From JAPUDQ01 sp964552765 (GTDB lineage Bacteria > Patescibacteriota > Saccharimonadia > Saccharimonadales > Saccharimonadaceae): DNA of 31,406 bases. The stretch covers positions 1 through 31,406 of the forward strand of contig CAZKIA010000008.1 of NCBI GenBank assembly GCA_964552765.1, given 5' to 3'. The notes below the pieces were generated by a model. It had not been told where the DNA came from. It saw only the letters and a list, made by a program, of their open reading frames with translations, and did no database searches. A program made the translations under genes and the position numbers. Numbering within the stretch: the stretch's first letter is position 1; every line of letters starts with the position of its first letter. Below are positions 6,393 through 14,524 of this stretch, piece by piece.

Positions 6393-6893
6393 CTATGCGG
6401 CGGTGATGCGGAAACGCTCAATGGCGAGCCGCGTTGTGGCGATGTCGTGCAGGGCGAGACTGAGCTCGAGCATGTCCTCGAGGCTCTCGACGATGTAGAC
6501 ATTTGCCATGTCGAGTTTCTGCAGGTGCTTGGCCACAAGAGCGCGTGCGCGGATGGACTCCTTGCGGGCGACTTCGTCTTGCAGCGCGGGATTGAGCTCG
6601 CGCTCGATCATGACCACGAAGTCACGATGAGCATTGAGCTTGATGGCTTGCAGAGCGGAAAAGCCCGTCTCGGCAAGCGAACCCGTGCCATAGGTCTCTC
6701 CCGTGATGGGAAAGAGCACAATGGCGTCCTCGGCAAGGTGCTCGGCCTCGATCTCGGCGTCTTCGGGCTTCCAGTCGTCAACTTGGGGGTTGAAGAACTC
6801 GATGCCCAGTGCCGTGTAGCGTTCGATGAACGCATCACGCCAGCGACTACCGCCGCAGGTGCCGAATAGGCCGATGCATGGTTGCTTGACCAC
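6393..6893 (-). CDS. Nucleoside 2-deoxyribosyltransferase-like protein
   Basis: About 166 residues. I choose the GTG at 6893 because GGAG sits 5 bases upstream; a TTG at 6908 is also in frame. The N-terminus IGLFGTCGGSRWRDAF matches the start of the Nuc_deoxyri_tr2 fold, followed by FFNPQVDDWKPED and the conserved GTGSLAETGF, where the Glu is the expected nucleophile and the Gly-Thr part binds the nucleoside. Such enzymes transfer or hydrolyse (deoxy)ribose at nucleosides or nucleotides; the substrate is unknown. The gene is rich in C- and G-ending codons. It has its own promoter (6935-6963) and terminator repeat, so it is a stand-alone unit. Confidence 0.65.
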   Translation of the reverse strand: MVKQPCIGLFGTCGGSRWRDAFIERYTALGIEFFNPQVDDWKPEDAEIEAEHLAEDAIVLFPITGETYGTGSLAETGFSALQAIKLNAHRDFVVMIERELNPALQDEVARKESIRARALVAKHLQKLDMANVYIVESLEDMLELSLALHDIATTRLAIERFRITAA

Positions 6894-6934
6894 ACTTACT
6901 CCAATCAAATCGATGGGTATTGCAGAACAAATAT

Positions 6935-6963
6935 ATTATAGCACAAATACAGTATAATTACAA
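6935..6963 (-). promoter_or_regulatory. Sigma70-like promoter of deoxyribosyltransferase-like gene
   Basis: On the minus strand TTGTAA (6958-6963) and TATAAT (6935-6940) are spaced 17 bases apart. The transcript would start near 6928, leaving a leader of about 35 bases with a GGAG site. Confidence 0.6.
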
Positions 6964-6981
6964 TATTTTACCTGTACTGCC

Positions 6982-7518
6982 CTACGAGGCAGATGAGGTA
7001 GCGGATTCTAACGCATGGTTGTCAGAAGGTGCGAGCTCAAAGAAGTCTGGGCGTGATGACAAGAGTGAATACGCCACGAGGTTTAGTGGAAACGTATCGC
7101 ATGCACGACGATAATCAGCCACAGCGCGGTTGTAGATGAGCCGATACCCCTGGATGTCGTCTTCAATTGTACGAAGTGAGTCCATAAGCTGTTTGGTATT
7201 GTCCATCGTAGTGACGGTCGGATACGCCTCTTTGAGGGCGAATATATCTTTTTGGATTTGCTGTTCGCTGGTAGCGGTATCGGTGATAATACCCGAGCGA
7301 GCAGCGGTAGCAGATGCCTGGATAAGCGTCTCGAAGTCTTGTGCTCCGCCTAGGCTGACAACAAGTTGCGGCAACACTGCGTGGCGCTTTTGGAGTGCGG
7401 TAAAGGTATTTGACCAGGCTTCTTGGACGTTGTTCTTGAGCCGACGCAGGTAGTTATAGCCGATAACATACAGTACGAGTTGAAGAAGTATGAAGGCTAT
7501 GAAGATAATGATATTCAT
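6982..7518 (-). CDS. lemA: LemA family protein
   Basis: 178 residues from the ATG at 7518. An N-terminal membrane anchor (about 2-20) is followed by the long helical LemA domain (LKNNVQEAWSNTFTALQKRHAVLPQLV at about 26-52 is the family's opening, then alternating helices). LemA proteins are anchored helical-bundle proteins of unclear role, often beside membrane-stress genes. Start choice: AAAGG lies upstream, and the ATG overlaps the previous gene's stop by 4 bases (ATGA), so it is translated in an operon with the genes at 7515 and 8623. The family's frequent partner, a DUF3137-type membrane protein, is the gene immediately upstream. Confidence 0.9.
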   Translation of the reverse strand: MNIIIFIAFILLQLVLYVIGYNYLRRLKNNVQEAWSNTFTALQKRHAVLPQLVVSLGGAQDFETLIQASATAARSGIITDTATSEQQIQKDIFALKEAYPTVTTMDNTKQLMDSLRTIEDDIQGYRLIYNRAVADYRRACDTFPLNLVAYSLLSSRPDFFELAPSDNHALESATSSAS

Positions 7519-8630
7519 GAACGTACCTTTCCTGCTGCGGTGCGTCGCTTGCTCCACGATGATAGCAAGAATGCACAGACCACCAGCCACGCAACAAACA
7601 TCGGCATACCGATACTTACCGAATCATGAAAAACATACATGACGATCGTGTAAAAGAGTACTGGCACCGCCCACAGTGCATAGTAGAGTGTTTTTGTAAT
7701 TGGAGGCATATGTGGCAAAACGATGAGGGGCGCTGGCGTGGCCTTTTTGAGGGTTCCGCCCCGGATATCTTCCCGTTTTGCACTGCGCTGCATTTGATCG
7801 ATAAGCGTCGTGACAGAAGCAATGATAGCTCGAATATCTGACGTGGTACTCAGTAACTTGTCTGCAGGGATGAATACGGTTAGCATACCTGCCGAGACGC
7901 TGATATCGGCAAATGAAAGTTGCTTTACAATCACCGATACGAGCGCCGCGTCAAAGAAATAAGCGTTCTTTGTCTGGCCGATACCAGAATAAATAACAGC
8001 ATGCTCAAAGCTTGTGCCGTCGAGTACAACTTCTTGTTCTTTGCTAAGAGCGACGCGCTGACCGATAGTGCGATCAAGTGAATACGCCCGGGAATCGATA
8101 AATACCTCTGGCAGGTTCTTCTCGATGCTTGTTTGGATAACGATACTGTCACCATAGCGCGCGACAGCATAATCGCGCGTGTCGTACGTGACCTTTGAGG
8201 CTACGAGCTCATGGGCGATAGGCAGAAAGCGTACTGGCACGATAGTACTATCGGTGGCAAATTTACCCCTGCCCTTGCCGAGTATCGCCATAGCAATGTA
8301 AACGATAAGCCCAAAGCAGATAGCCGCAATAAGCACGAGGATTAGTATGATGATAATGACAGCAATCGGATGATCCTCACTGCCCGTCAGGCGCATGCTG
8401 AGTTGCGTTAAGGCATCTCCTGGAAAAAGCCAAAAATAGCCTTCTTGGAGCGAGTTCTGGATAGTATCGAGATTCCAGTCAAACGGTGAGTCACGAAATG
8501 GCGTCGTGAGATAGACGATTACTGGTGAGGCTAAAAGTAGCGCGATAAAAAAGCTATTGATCATCGCGAGCCGACGCTTTTGGTGCTGGGCAAGCTGCAT
8601 GATGGTAGTACTGCTACGATCTTTATCCAT
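7515..8630 (-). CDS. DUF3137-like integral membrane protein
   Basis: 371 residues from the ATG at 8630, preceded by AGGGG. Predicted membrane segments lie near residues 23-42, 90-115, 310-330 and 335-355 (two N-terminal, two C-terminal), around a central soluble domain. That domain (LPEVFIDSR, then GTSFEHAVIY, then ISVSAGMLTVFIP) resembles DUF3137 proteins commonly encoded with LemA. A similar domain is seen in the gene at 27009-27683. The start overlaps the upstream gene's stop by 8 bases and the end overlaps lemA by 4, so the three genes form an operon. Function is unknown; a membrane-envelope role with LemA is inferred from association. Confidence 0.5.
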   Translation of the reverse strand: MDKDRSSTTIMQLAQHQKRRLAMINSFFIALLLASPVIVYLTTPFRDSPFDWNLDTIQNSLQEGYFWLFPGDALTQLSMRLTGSEDHPIAVIIIILILVLIAAICFGLIVYIAMAILGKGRGKFATDSTIVPVRFLPIAHELVASKVTYDTRDYAVARYGDSIVIQTSIEKNLPEVFIDSRAYSLDRTIGQRVALSKEQEVVLDGTSFEHAVIYSGIGQTKNAYFFDAALVSVIVKQLSFADISVSAGMLTVFIPADKLLSTTSDIRAIIASVTTLIDQMQRSAKREDIRGGTLKKATPAPLIVLPHMPPITKTLYYALWAVPVLFYTIVMYVFHDSVSIGMPMFVAWLVVCAFLLSSWSKRRTAAGKVRS

Positions 8631-9312
8631 TGCTGCCCCTGATACGTATTGACTGCATGACTTCATCTATTTGTTGTAATGAAGCTGAGTTTGCATCGTA
8701 AAATATTGAGAATTGAAGTTTATAGGCGTATGGCGCATCCCAAATCATAACAGTTCGAGAAAGGCTACTTGGCATACTAGTGGTGGGAGTATTTTTGTAT
8801 TCGAGGATATACGCCTCGTGCCCGTCAATAGTTTGCGTATACTTGCGTGGCTCAATGGTCGAGCCTGATGTCGATAATGAGTCGACGATGGTATCAAACA
8901 ATTTAGCTTCCTTGGCATACCATTTCTCGCGGGTGGCTGGAGAAAATGTCTTTGTGGCCTCATCAAAATCCTGAGGAGATTTGTCGGTGCTGATTTGTAG
9001 ATAAAAATCACCCGGTGCTTCGCCGCGAGATTTGGCCTGTTGGCGTACAAGTGATGATTTGCTGATCGTGTACGAGATAATGCCATACCCATAATCACGC
9101 GTCGATAGTGCGTATTCACGGCGGTATTGCAACGACAAATTGCCTGGCTTTGTATCGAGTGTCATAAATGGTGGCCGGTGCACATATCGGTCAATTGATG
9201 AAACTAGCCCCGATACAACGACAGTCCCAAGTGCTGAGGTCAAACAAAATACCCCCACTACGACAATAAACTTGCCCATAGATAGACGTTGTGAAAAGCC
9301 CATACTACTCAT
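8623..9312 (-). CDS. Membrane-anchored PsbP-like extracytoplasmic protein
   Basis: 229 residues. One N-terminal hydrophobic segment (about 14-36) leads to an extracytoplasmic domain rich in Ser, Thr and Tyr. The end of the domain (HEAYILEYKNT, then YAYKLQFSIFYDANSASLQQIDEVMQSIRI) resembles the PsbP/MOG1-like fold, where a long final helix closes the sheet; this is a fold-level guess. It is the first gene of the operon with the DUF3137-like and LemA genes. A TATACT box (9323-9328) lies 10 bases before the ATG, so the transcript is nearly leaderless. nusG ends 48 bases upstream with no hairpin between, so read-through from secE-nusG is possible. Confidence 0.55.
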   Translation of the reverse strand: MSSMGFSQRLSMGKFIVVVGVFCLTSALGTVVVSGLVSSIDRYVHRPPFMTLDTKPGNLSLQYRREYALSTRDYGYGIISYTISKSSLVRQQAKSRGEAPGDFYLQISTDKSPQDFDEATKTFSPATREKWYAKEAKLFDTIVDSLSTSGSTIEPRKYTQTIDGHEAYILEYKNTPTTSMPSSLSRTVMIWDAPYAYKLQFSIFYDANSASLQQIDEVMQSIRIRGSNG

Positions 9313-9360
9313 GTTAACTATAAGTATATCGGTATTCAGGGAAAAATAACAGAGATAATT

Positions 9361-9906
9361 CTAGACTTTTTTGACCTGGAGGGCATCGAGTTCGACAGGA
9401 GTCTCGCGACCAAACATACTGACCAAAACTTTGATCTTGCCTTTTTGGGTGTCGATCTCGTTGATAGCACCGTCGAAACCTTTGAACGGCCCGTCGGTGA
9501 TGTTTACTACTTCACCGATCTGGTAGTCGATGTGATGTTTTGGATCCTCAACGCCCATACGCTTTTTGATCTTGCTGATCTCGGCGTCACTGACTGGCGT
9601 TGGATCTGTGCCCGTACCGACAAAGCCAGTAACACCTGGGGTGTTACGGACGATAAACCATGCATCTTCGGTCATCTTCATTTCGACAAGTACATAACCC
9701 TGGAAAATCTTTTTCTCGACGATCTTGCGCTTGCCGTTTTTGATCTCGATCTGCTTTTCTTTTGGAACAAGCACGCCGAAAATCTTGTCGGCCATGTCGA
9801 CAGATTCGACACGTTGCTGAATACTCTCAGCAACCTTTTCTTCGTAGCCGCTGTATGTGTGAATGGCGTACCATGCACGGGTTGAATCATAGCGTTGTTT
9901 TGACAT
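9361..9906 (-). CDS. nusG: Transcription elongation/antitermination factor NusG
   Basis: 181 residues from the ATG at 9906. The NGN domain begins RAWYAIHTYSGYEEKV and contains IFQGYVLVEMKMTEDAWFIV and NTPGVTGFVG. The C-terminal KOW domain contains IGEVVNITDGPFKGFDGAI. NusG binds RNA polymerase, suppresses pausing and links transcription to Rho or ribosomal S10. I reject the longer in-frame start because it would run into secE, whose stop ends one base upstream of this ATG. secE-nusG is the usual pair, but the expected rplK-rplA genes do not follow; the PsbP-like gene does. Confidence 0.97.
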   Translation of the reverse strand: MSKQRYDSTRAWYAIHTYSGYEEKVAESIQQRVESVDMADKIFGVLVPKEKQIEIKNGKRKIVEKKIFQGYVLVEMKMTEDAWFIVRNTPGVTGFVGTGTDPTPVSDAEISKIKKRMGVEDPKHHIDYQIGEVVNITDGPFKGFDGAINEIDTQKGKIKVLVSMFGRETPVELDALQVKKV

Positions 9907-9907
9907 G

Positions 9908-10270
9908 TTAGAGCAGTACCTTTCTGAATAGTTCATTAAATACGTAGTCGAGGCCAAGGATCATGACGGCAAAAAACAGCGAGAACAAGATAACAGCGAG
10001 CGTTAGGCTCCAGGTTGCGGGACGATTTGGCCAGCGTACCTGACGAAGTTCACGCCATGCACCAGTGAAATACCCGACCTTTTCGTCTGGTCGCTTCGTG
10101 CGTCGCAGACGTGGGATCCGAAAGCGTCGTGGGTCAAACCGCTTGGTACGTGGTTTGGCAGTAGTAGCCGCAACAGACGTAACAGCTGATTTTTTGGACG
10201 TAGCTCGTGGCTTTGTCGCTTTGGTTGTCTTGGCACTTCGAGCTGACCTCGATGTTTTTTTGTCTGCCAC
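9908..10270 (-). CDS. secE: Preprotein translocase subunit SecE
   Basis: 120 residues from a GTG at 10270 with AAAGGAG 6 bases upstream. A long N-terminal extension rich in Lys, Arg, Ala and Thr (about 1-62) precedes the conserved SecE core: WRELRQVRWPNRPATW (amphipathic helix and turn) and one membrane segment (about 88-110). SecE clamps SecY in the translocon at the inner membrane. The basic extension is longer than in typical single-segment SecE and could contact rRNA or lipids, which is inference. It is translated just ahead of nusG. Confidence 0.93.
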   Translation of the reverse strand: MADKKTSRSARSAKTTKATKPRATSKKSAVTSVAATTAKPRTKRFDPRRFRIPRLRRTKRPDEKVGYFTGAWRELRQVRWPNRPATWSLTLAVILFSLFFAVMILGLDYVFNELFRKVLL

Positions 10271-10293
10271 GTATGTCTCCTTTTACTTCCACT

Positions 10294-10316
10294 AAAAAAG
10301 ACTGCTCTTAGCAGTC
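10294..10316 (-). terminator. Intrinsic terminator of histidine kinase gene
   Basis: Perfect 7-bp stem GACTGCT/AGCAGTC with a 3-base loop, followed on the minus strand by TTTTTT. It lies between the kinase stop (10331) and the secE start, so it separates the two transcription units. Confidence 0.9.
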
Positions 10317-10330
10317 CCGTCAAGTCAATA

Positions 10331-11977
10331 CTACTGTTTGCGTGCTGGTTTGTCAATAGATGCTGATGGCAGGCTAAATGAAAATGTGGAGCCGTGATTG
10401 AGCTTACTCACGACATGCATCGTAATGCCGAGCTTGCTCGCAAGCTTACTGACAACATAGAGGCCTAGGCCAGTGCCACTCGTCTCGCGGGTGCGGTAGT
10501 CTTCGGCCCGATAGAATTTATCAAATATTTTCTTTTGTTCGTGTTTGCTGATGCCAATGCCCGTATCGGTGACCGAGAACGTAATATCGTCCTTATGACG
10601 CCGAGCAGACAGCGTGATAGAGCCTTTTGGTGTGTATTTGATCGCATTTGTAAGGAAATTTTGCAAGATCTCCTCGAGGTAGAGGCGGCTTGCCTCAACC
10701 GATCCAAGTGTCGGTGAAAGATCAATGTTGAGCGCTAGTTTCTTCTCGGTGGCTTTTTTTGCGTACTCACCATAGAGCTGATGCATGAGGGCGGCCACAT
10801 CGATCATTTCCTTCTCGGCGCCCACTCCACGCTCGGCACGAGATAGTGTACTGAGGTCATTTATCATGCGTGCAAGGTATAGTGTTTGCTCGTGGGCTGC
10901 TTTGAGTGACTGCGCGACAACCGTCGGTGTAGCGCCCTTTTCGATCAACATCATAGAGTTTGAGATTGTGCCTTCAGTGATAGTGACAGGGGTTCGGAGC
11001 TCATGAGATACCACCGAGATAAACTCATCACGTTCTTCATCAAAGTTTTTTGCCTTTGTGATGTCACGGATTACTAAGATATAGCCCTCGATACTATTGT
11101 CGTCGCCACGAATTCGAGAACTACTGATCGCGAGGCTGATTGATTCTCCATCATTAAATCGGTGTTTAAGATCTTCACGGGTCACACTGGGAGTGCCTGT
11201 ACGCAGCTGAGCAAATAACTTAACAGGCTCGCCCGCCTCGTCATACGTCGCAAGAACAGTATCGATACGTTTACCAGTAAGGCTTTCGTTGGTATCGAGA
11301 AGATTAAGCGTTGCCGCGTTGTAGAGTTGAATAGTACCTCGTGCATTAATACTGATAATGGCTTCATTGACACTGTTGATAAGTGTCATCAGTTGATTTT
11401 GTTGCGAGGAACGCTCGGCTTTTTCCCGGACGAAATCGATATGCTCTGCATTGTTAATTGTCTGTAGCGACCCGATAAACCAGCTCATGACAATAATAAT
11501 GAGGGTAAATACTAGATGCGATGCGATCATTGCCCATGTGAGGTTTGGCGACGTGGCAAGACTCATTATCATGACGGAGACAAGCATTAAAATGCTGTAG
11601 ATCATCATAATCCGCGATATGAGAATGTATGATAATGCAATCAAGATCGACCACAGCACAGTGAGTGGACTCATATAGCCGGTAATAAACATTGGCATAG
11701 CAATACCGAGTGCATGAAACGGTATCAGAGCTAGCTGCATCGAGCGATTGCTCGTAGATTTGCGATGATAATAAATCCAGATGGCGATGGCGATAGTAAG
11801 GCTTGAGATAAACAACGAATTATACGTACTATACAGCGGCGATACCATGACCCAGCCGAAATCAGCTGCTATGGCGTAGAGGGTGATGAACAATGCCAAA
11901 AATGCCGCGACACGACGAATCGTTGCCGCTACCAATAACGAGTATTTATCGTTTCCTGCCGATGATTTACCACCCAT
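10331..11977 (-). CDS. Membrane PAS-domain sensor histidine kinase (orphan)
   Basis: 548 residues. Domains in order: about six membrane segments (roughly 22-175), a PAS domain (about 198-310, starting LMTLINSVNEAIISIN), a HisKA dimerisation domain with SHELRTP (the phosphorylated His is near 326), and a HATPase domain with N box NFLTNAIKYTPKG, G1 DTGIGI, F box FDKFYRA and G2 GTGLGL. All catalytic boxes are intact. The membrane part may itself sense envelope state or a ligand. No response regulator gene is in the window, so the partner is elsewhere. A strong terminator follows; the upstream gap holds repeats (11996-12100) that may include its control region. Confidence 0.95.
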   Translation of the reverse strand: MGGKSSAGNDKYSLLVAATIRRVAAFLALFITLYAIAADFGWVMVSPLYSTYNSLFISSLTIAIAIWIYYHRKSTSNRSMQLALIPFHALGIAMPMFITGYMSPLTVLWSILIALSYILISRIMMIYSILMLVSVMIMSLATSPNLTWAMIASHLVFTLIIIVMSWFIGSLQTINNAEHIDFVREKAERSSQQNQLMTLINSVNEAIISINARGTIQLYNAATLNLLDTNESLTGKRIDTVLATYDEAGEPVKLFAQLRTGTPSVTREDLKHRFNDGESISLAISSSRIRGDDNSIEGYILVIRDITKAKNFDEERDEFISVVSHELRTPVTITEGTISNSMMLIEKGATPTVVAQSLKAAHEQTLYLARMINDLSTLSRAERGVGAEKEMIDVAALMHQLYGEYAKKATEKKLALNIDLSPTLGSVEASRLYLEEILQNFLTNAIKYTPKGSITLSARRHKDDITFSVTDTGIGISKHEQKKIFDKFYRAEDYRTRETSGTGLGLYVVSKLASKLGITMHVVSKLNHGSTFSFSLPSASIDKPARKQ

Positions 11978-11995
11978 ACTCCCTATATGGTAGTT

Positions 11996-12100
11996 GGTAA
12001 ATAGTAAATAGTAAACCCAGTAGTGAGATTATTGAGATACATTTTTTAAAATGTATAACGACACGTTCTCGATAAAATCTATTACTGGGTAAATAGTAAA
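11996..12100. repeat. Nested direct and inverted repeats between kinase and peptidase genes
   Basis: A 13-bp direct repeat GGTAAATAGTAAA occurs at 11996-12008 and 12088-12100. Inside it are inverted ends CCCAGTA (12016-12022) and TACTGGG (12083-12089), and at the centre a hairpin ATACATTTT/AAAATGTAT with loop TT (12037-12056). The layout, direct repeats outside inverted repeats, resembles a tiny MITE-like insertion, but the central hairpin could also terminate the minus-strand gene ending at 12119. Confidence 0.5.
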
Positions 12101-12118
12101 TGCAATAGGTGTGGTTAA

Positions 12119-12814
12119 TTACAGATAGGGACTGTACGACTTAAGTTGTTTGCGGGCGGATTTGTAGTCTGTATAGCAATGCTCAACTGTAGCCCAAAAT
12201 TGTGGTGAATGGTTGAGATGGCGCGTGTGCGACAACTCATGTATGAGGACGTAATCGACCAACTCCATAGGAAGATTCATAAGGGCGACATTTAGACTGA
12301 TTACGCCATGACTACTGCAACTCCCCCATCGCCCTTTTGCATTACTATAGCGGACACTGCTGTAATCAAACTCGTGCTGATCAGCGAGATAGCGTAGACG
12401 GCGCGGTAAATATGCCTTTGCTTCACGATCGAGAGCTTTGCGTACAGCAGCACGAATAATATCTTGATGCGCCATACTCTCGGGATTACTCCCTGGTGGA
12501 ACTGTCCAAATGATCTCTTGCCCATGTAGCCGCGCCGACGCTCGCGACCCAGGCACCATCCTGATGCGGTGCGATGAACCAATGCGGGTTTCATCTTGAT
12601 AGATAGGTGGTCGCGATAACGCACTCTCGGCTAATGCTTTGCGTAGATCGTCGCGTGAAGATTCAAGTAGTTTTTTTACCATAGACACTGGCGCAAGTCG
12701 CGGCAACGTAGCGGCAAGTGTGCCGCGTGGCGTCATGCGAAGACGAACATATCGAGCATTTGCAACACGTCGGATAGCAATAGGGCCAAATTCAGGGTCA
12801 ACCAGTTCGCTCAC
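12119..12814 (-). CDS. YgjP/SprT-like zinc metallopeptidase (DUF45)
   Basis: 231 residues with the DUF45/YgjP (WLM, M48-like) core. The zinc site is HELSH (HExxH; about residue 192) with a third ligand in HLNHSPQFW. The family motif GRWGSCSSHGVISLN (about 162-176) lies before it, and the N-terminus IAIRRVANARYVRLRMTPRG matches the family opening. Predicted soluble, cytoplasmic peptidase; substrates of YgjP proteins are not established. It starts with GTG overlapping the stop of the P-loop kinase gene by 4 bases (GTGA), so the two are co-translated. Confidence 0.9.
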   Translation of the reverse strand: MSELVDPEFGPIAIRRVANARYVRLRMTPRGTLAATLPRLAPVSMVKKLLESSRDDLRKALAESALSRPPIYQDETRIGSSHRIRMVPGSRASARLHGQEIIWTVPPGSNPESMAHQDIIRAAVRKALDREAKAYLPRRLRYLADQHEFDYSSVRYSNAKGRWGSCSSHGVISLNVALMNLPMELVDYVLIHELSHTRHLNHSPQFWATVEHCYTDYKSARKQLKSYSPYL

Positions 12815-13446
12815 GAACTAACAGTACCTCGGCTGGGCCTTGTACTGCGGCCTGAAGCTGCGGTTGATCGAGGTGTTGGCGCCGCAACATGCTCTGGCTG
12901 CCGTGGTGCTACGAGTTTACGCAGTACGGTCTTTGCTTGGGCTGCAAAGGTATGTTTGCCACTGATAACAACATGGAGCTCACGAGCGTCGGGAGGGTTA
13001 ATGCGCTGAGCATGACGAGCATAGACTTCTTCACTCATCGATGTATTGTAGAGATCTCCCGCTCGTCGTTTGCTACGGTTTGTCGAGCGGTATTCGGCAG
13101 TATCGTTATCAGTCTGCACCCAGACCGTCAAAAATCCATAATCATGCTCTTTGCCCAGTCGCTCAAGGGCATGGCGAGCCATGCGAGTATTCACTCCCCC
13201 ATCGACGATAAATGTCGACTCAGTCTTGATCAGCTGCGTGATCTGCGTCCGCATGACTTTAGCAGTGATCGTTTCTTCATCTTTTGAAAACTCTGGATCA
13301 TTGAAAAGAATGTGCCGCACCTCGTCAAAACTCACAAGCGGAGCATTAAACACCTTGGCAAATTGCCGCGCAAAAAAACTTTTCCCTGCGCCAGGCACTC
13401 CCACTACCATGATAATCAGTGGCTTACTCGGGCTAAGTGATTTCAT
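12811..13446 (-). CDS. P-loop AAA_33/zeta-like small-molecule or nucleic-acid kinase
   Basis: 211 residues. A Walker A motif GVPGAGKS (about 17-24) is followed by VSFDEVRHILF, an acidic strand and helix typical of AAA_33/polynucleotide-kinase-like and zeta-toxin-like kinases, then FIVDGGVNTR and a basic lid YRSTNRSKRRAGD. The last 40 residues are a low-complexity Pro/Ser/Thr/Arg tail with no family match. Substrate unknown. A TACAAT box (13456-13461) lies 9 bases before the ATG, suggesting a leaderless transcript that continues into the peptidase gene. Confidence 0.75.
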   Translation of the reverse strand: MKSLSPSKPLIIMVVGVPGAGKSFFARQFAKVFNAPLVSFDEVRHILFNDPEFSKDEETITAKVMRTQITQLIKTESTFIVDGGVNTRMARHALERLGKEHDYGFLTVWVQTDNDTAEYRSTNRSKRRAGDLYNTSMSEEVYARHAQRINPPDARELHVVISGKHTFAAQAKTVLRKLVAPRQPEHVAAPTPRSTAASGRSTRPSRGTVSS

Positions 13447-13455
13447 ATGTATGCT

Positions 13456-13461
13456 ATTGTA
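13456..13461 (-). promoter_or_regulatory. Extended -10 box for kinase/peptidase operon
   Basis: On the minus strand, TGC-TACAAT with 9 bases to the ATG at 13446; the inferred leader is 2-3 bases and no Shine-Dalgarno site is present. Confidence 0.55.
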
Positions 13462-13512
13462 GCAAAAATATGGTGATTCTGGCAGAGAAGGTACTGAAAT
13501 GGCTCGCGACTT

Positions 13513-13926
13513 TTATAATTTTTTATAAGCATAAGGAAGAAGATCCTCAATATACTCGGCCGTTAACGCGTTAGTTGAGTTATCAAGAAGCACTACTTTT
13601 ATCCCCGGAGTATACTGCAAGAGAGTTTGTCGACAATCACCACATGGACTGACCACAACTGGCTCAATAGCTTTATCGCCATTCCAGTAGACTGCAACAA
13701 GGGTACGAAAATCAGCGGCACCATCAGCAAGAGCATTTGATATCGCGATCGGCTCTGCGCAGATATCAAATCCATACGTATCTAAATGAAGTGAGGCGTA
13801 AATACCCTTTTCGGTTTCAAGTATGCATGCAACATGATGTTGATTTTTTATAAATTTTTTCTTAATGAGATCAGTCGTTGCCTGTACTAATGACTCATCG
13901 TGCTTTGTTAGAGGCATTTTCGTCAT
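13513..13926 (-). CDS. Cytidine/blasticidin deaminase-like zinc enzyme
   Basis: 137 residues with the cytidine-deaminase fold. The first zinc motif is ICAEPIA (about 55-61), giving Cys plus the catalytic Glu; the second is SPCGDCRQTL (about 93-102), giving the PCxxC pair. In true cytidine deaminases the substrate loop before CAE carries N-x-E; here the segment is SLHLDTYGFDICAE, so the substrate may differ (blasticidin-like or another amino-pyrimidine compound). It starts 3 bases after the CYTH gene and is co-transcribed with it. This A+T-richer pair diverges from the dehydrogenase/aminotransferase genes. Confidence 0.8.
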   Translation of the reverse strand: MTKMPLTKHDESLVQATTDLIKKKFIKNQHHVACILETEKGIYASLHLDTYGFDICAEPIAISNALADGAADFRTLVAVYWNGDKAIEPVVVSPCGDCRQTLLQYTPGIKVVLLDNSTNALTAEYIEDLLPYAYKKL

Positions 13927-13929
13927 TCT

Positions 13930-14469
13930 TTAAAGTGGCCTATAGTTAAACTCTTTCAAAAAATGTTCAATATCGGCGTAACTCTTTCCAGCCAGTTGAC
14001 CACCTGCAATAAAGTCTTCTTGTGTCACGTCGGCTAAGCATATTGCTGGTGCAGTAAATTTTGACCTTTCATCTTCATTTGAAAACTCAAAATCAATCAG
14101 AATCAAGCCCTTTAAATCTTCTAGAAATACATCAACTTCAGCAGGATATCCATTTATGACAACCTCATAGCGATCTTTAACAACCGATTTTTTACTAACC
14201 GCTCTTAATGCATCAAATTCGTCATTATCAAGTTTGATCGTTGTCTCGTATTGCGTTGATGCATCCCCTTCAGCTACCGGAACCTTTTTGGTTAACTCAA
14301 AAGATTCACCTTTTTGACGCAATCGTAAACGTGGATGCACTGAGTCAGTATCTGGTATATAAATGTCGATCAATCTCTTGGGTGTCGCATTAGTAATTTC
14401 ATCGGGAATTGCCGATGCAAGAAAGGTAAATTCAAGCTCGAGATCCGGTGTTTGGTTTGAATCTGACAT
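13930..14469 (-). CDS. CYTH-domain protein (adenylate cyclase/triphosphatase-like)
   Basis: 179 residues from the ATG at 14469, preceded by AAGGAG 12 bases upstream; a longer start at 14496 would consume that site. The opening LELEFTFLAS is the ExExK-type start of the CYTH triphosphate tunnel with the last Lys replaced. Then come RLRLRQKGESFELTKK (paired Arg/Lys strands), YETTIKL, KDRYEVVINGYPAEVDVF and LILIDFEFSNEDE, the expected basic and acidic strands of the beta-barrel. CYTH enzymes act on triphosphates (ATP, thiamine triphosphate, inorganic polyphosphate); the exact substrate here is unknown. First gene of the pair with the deaminase. Confidence 0.8.
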   Translation of the reverse strand: MSDSNQTPDLELEFTFLASAIPDEITNATPKRLIDIYIPDTDSVHPRLRLRQKGESFELTKKVPVAEGDASTQYETTIKLDNDEFDALRAVSKKSVVKDRYEVVINGYPAEVDVFLEDLKGLILIDFEFSNEDERSKFTAPAICLADVTQEDFIAGGQLAGKSYADIEHFLKEFNYRPL

Positions 14470-14485
14470 GCTGACTATGATCTCC

Positions 14486-14513
14486 TTGTCAAACATTTAC
14501 TATCCGTTATGAT
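14486..14513 (+). promoter_or_regulatory. Promoter of dehydrogenase-aminotransferase operon
   Basis: TTGTCA (14486-14491) and TATGAT (14508-14513) are spaced 16 bases apart. The ATG follows 11 bases after the -10 box, giving a very short leader. Confidence 0.55.
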
Positions 14514-14524
14514 ACTATACTACC

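Noticed and set aside
10331..11977. Two-component pair with an adjacent response regulator
   Set aside because: No receiver-domain gene exists on either side within the window; the kinase is an orphan here.
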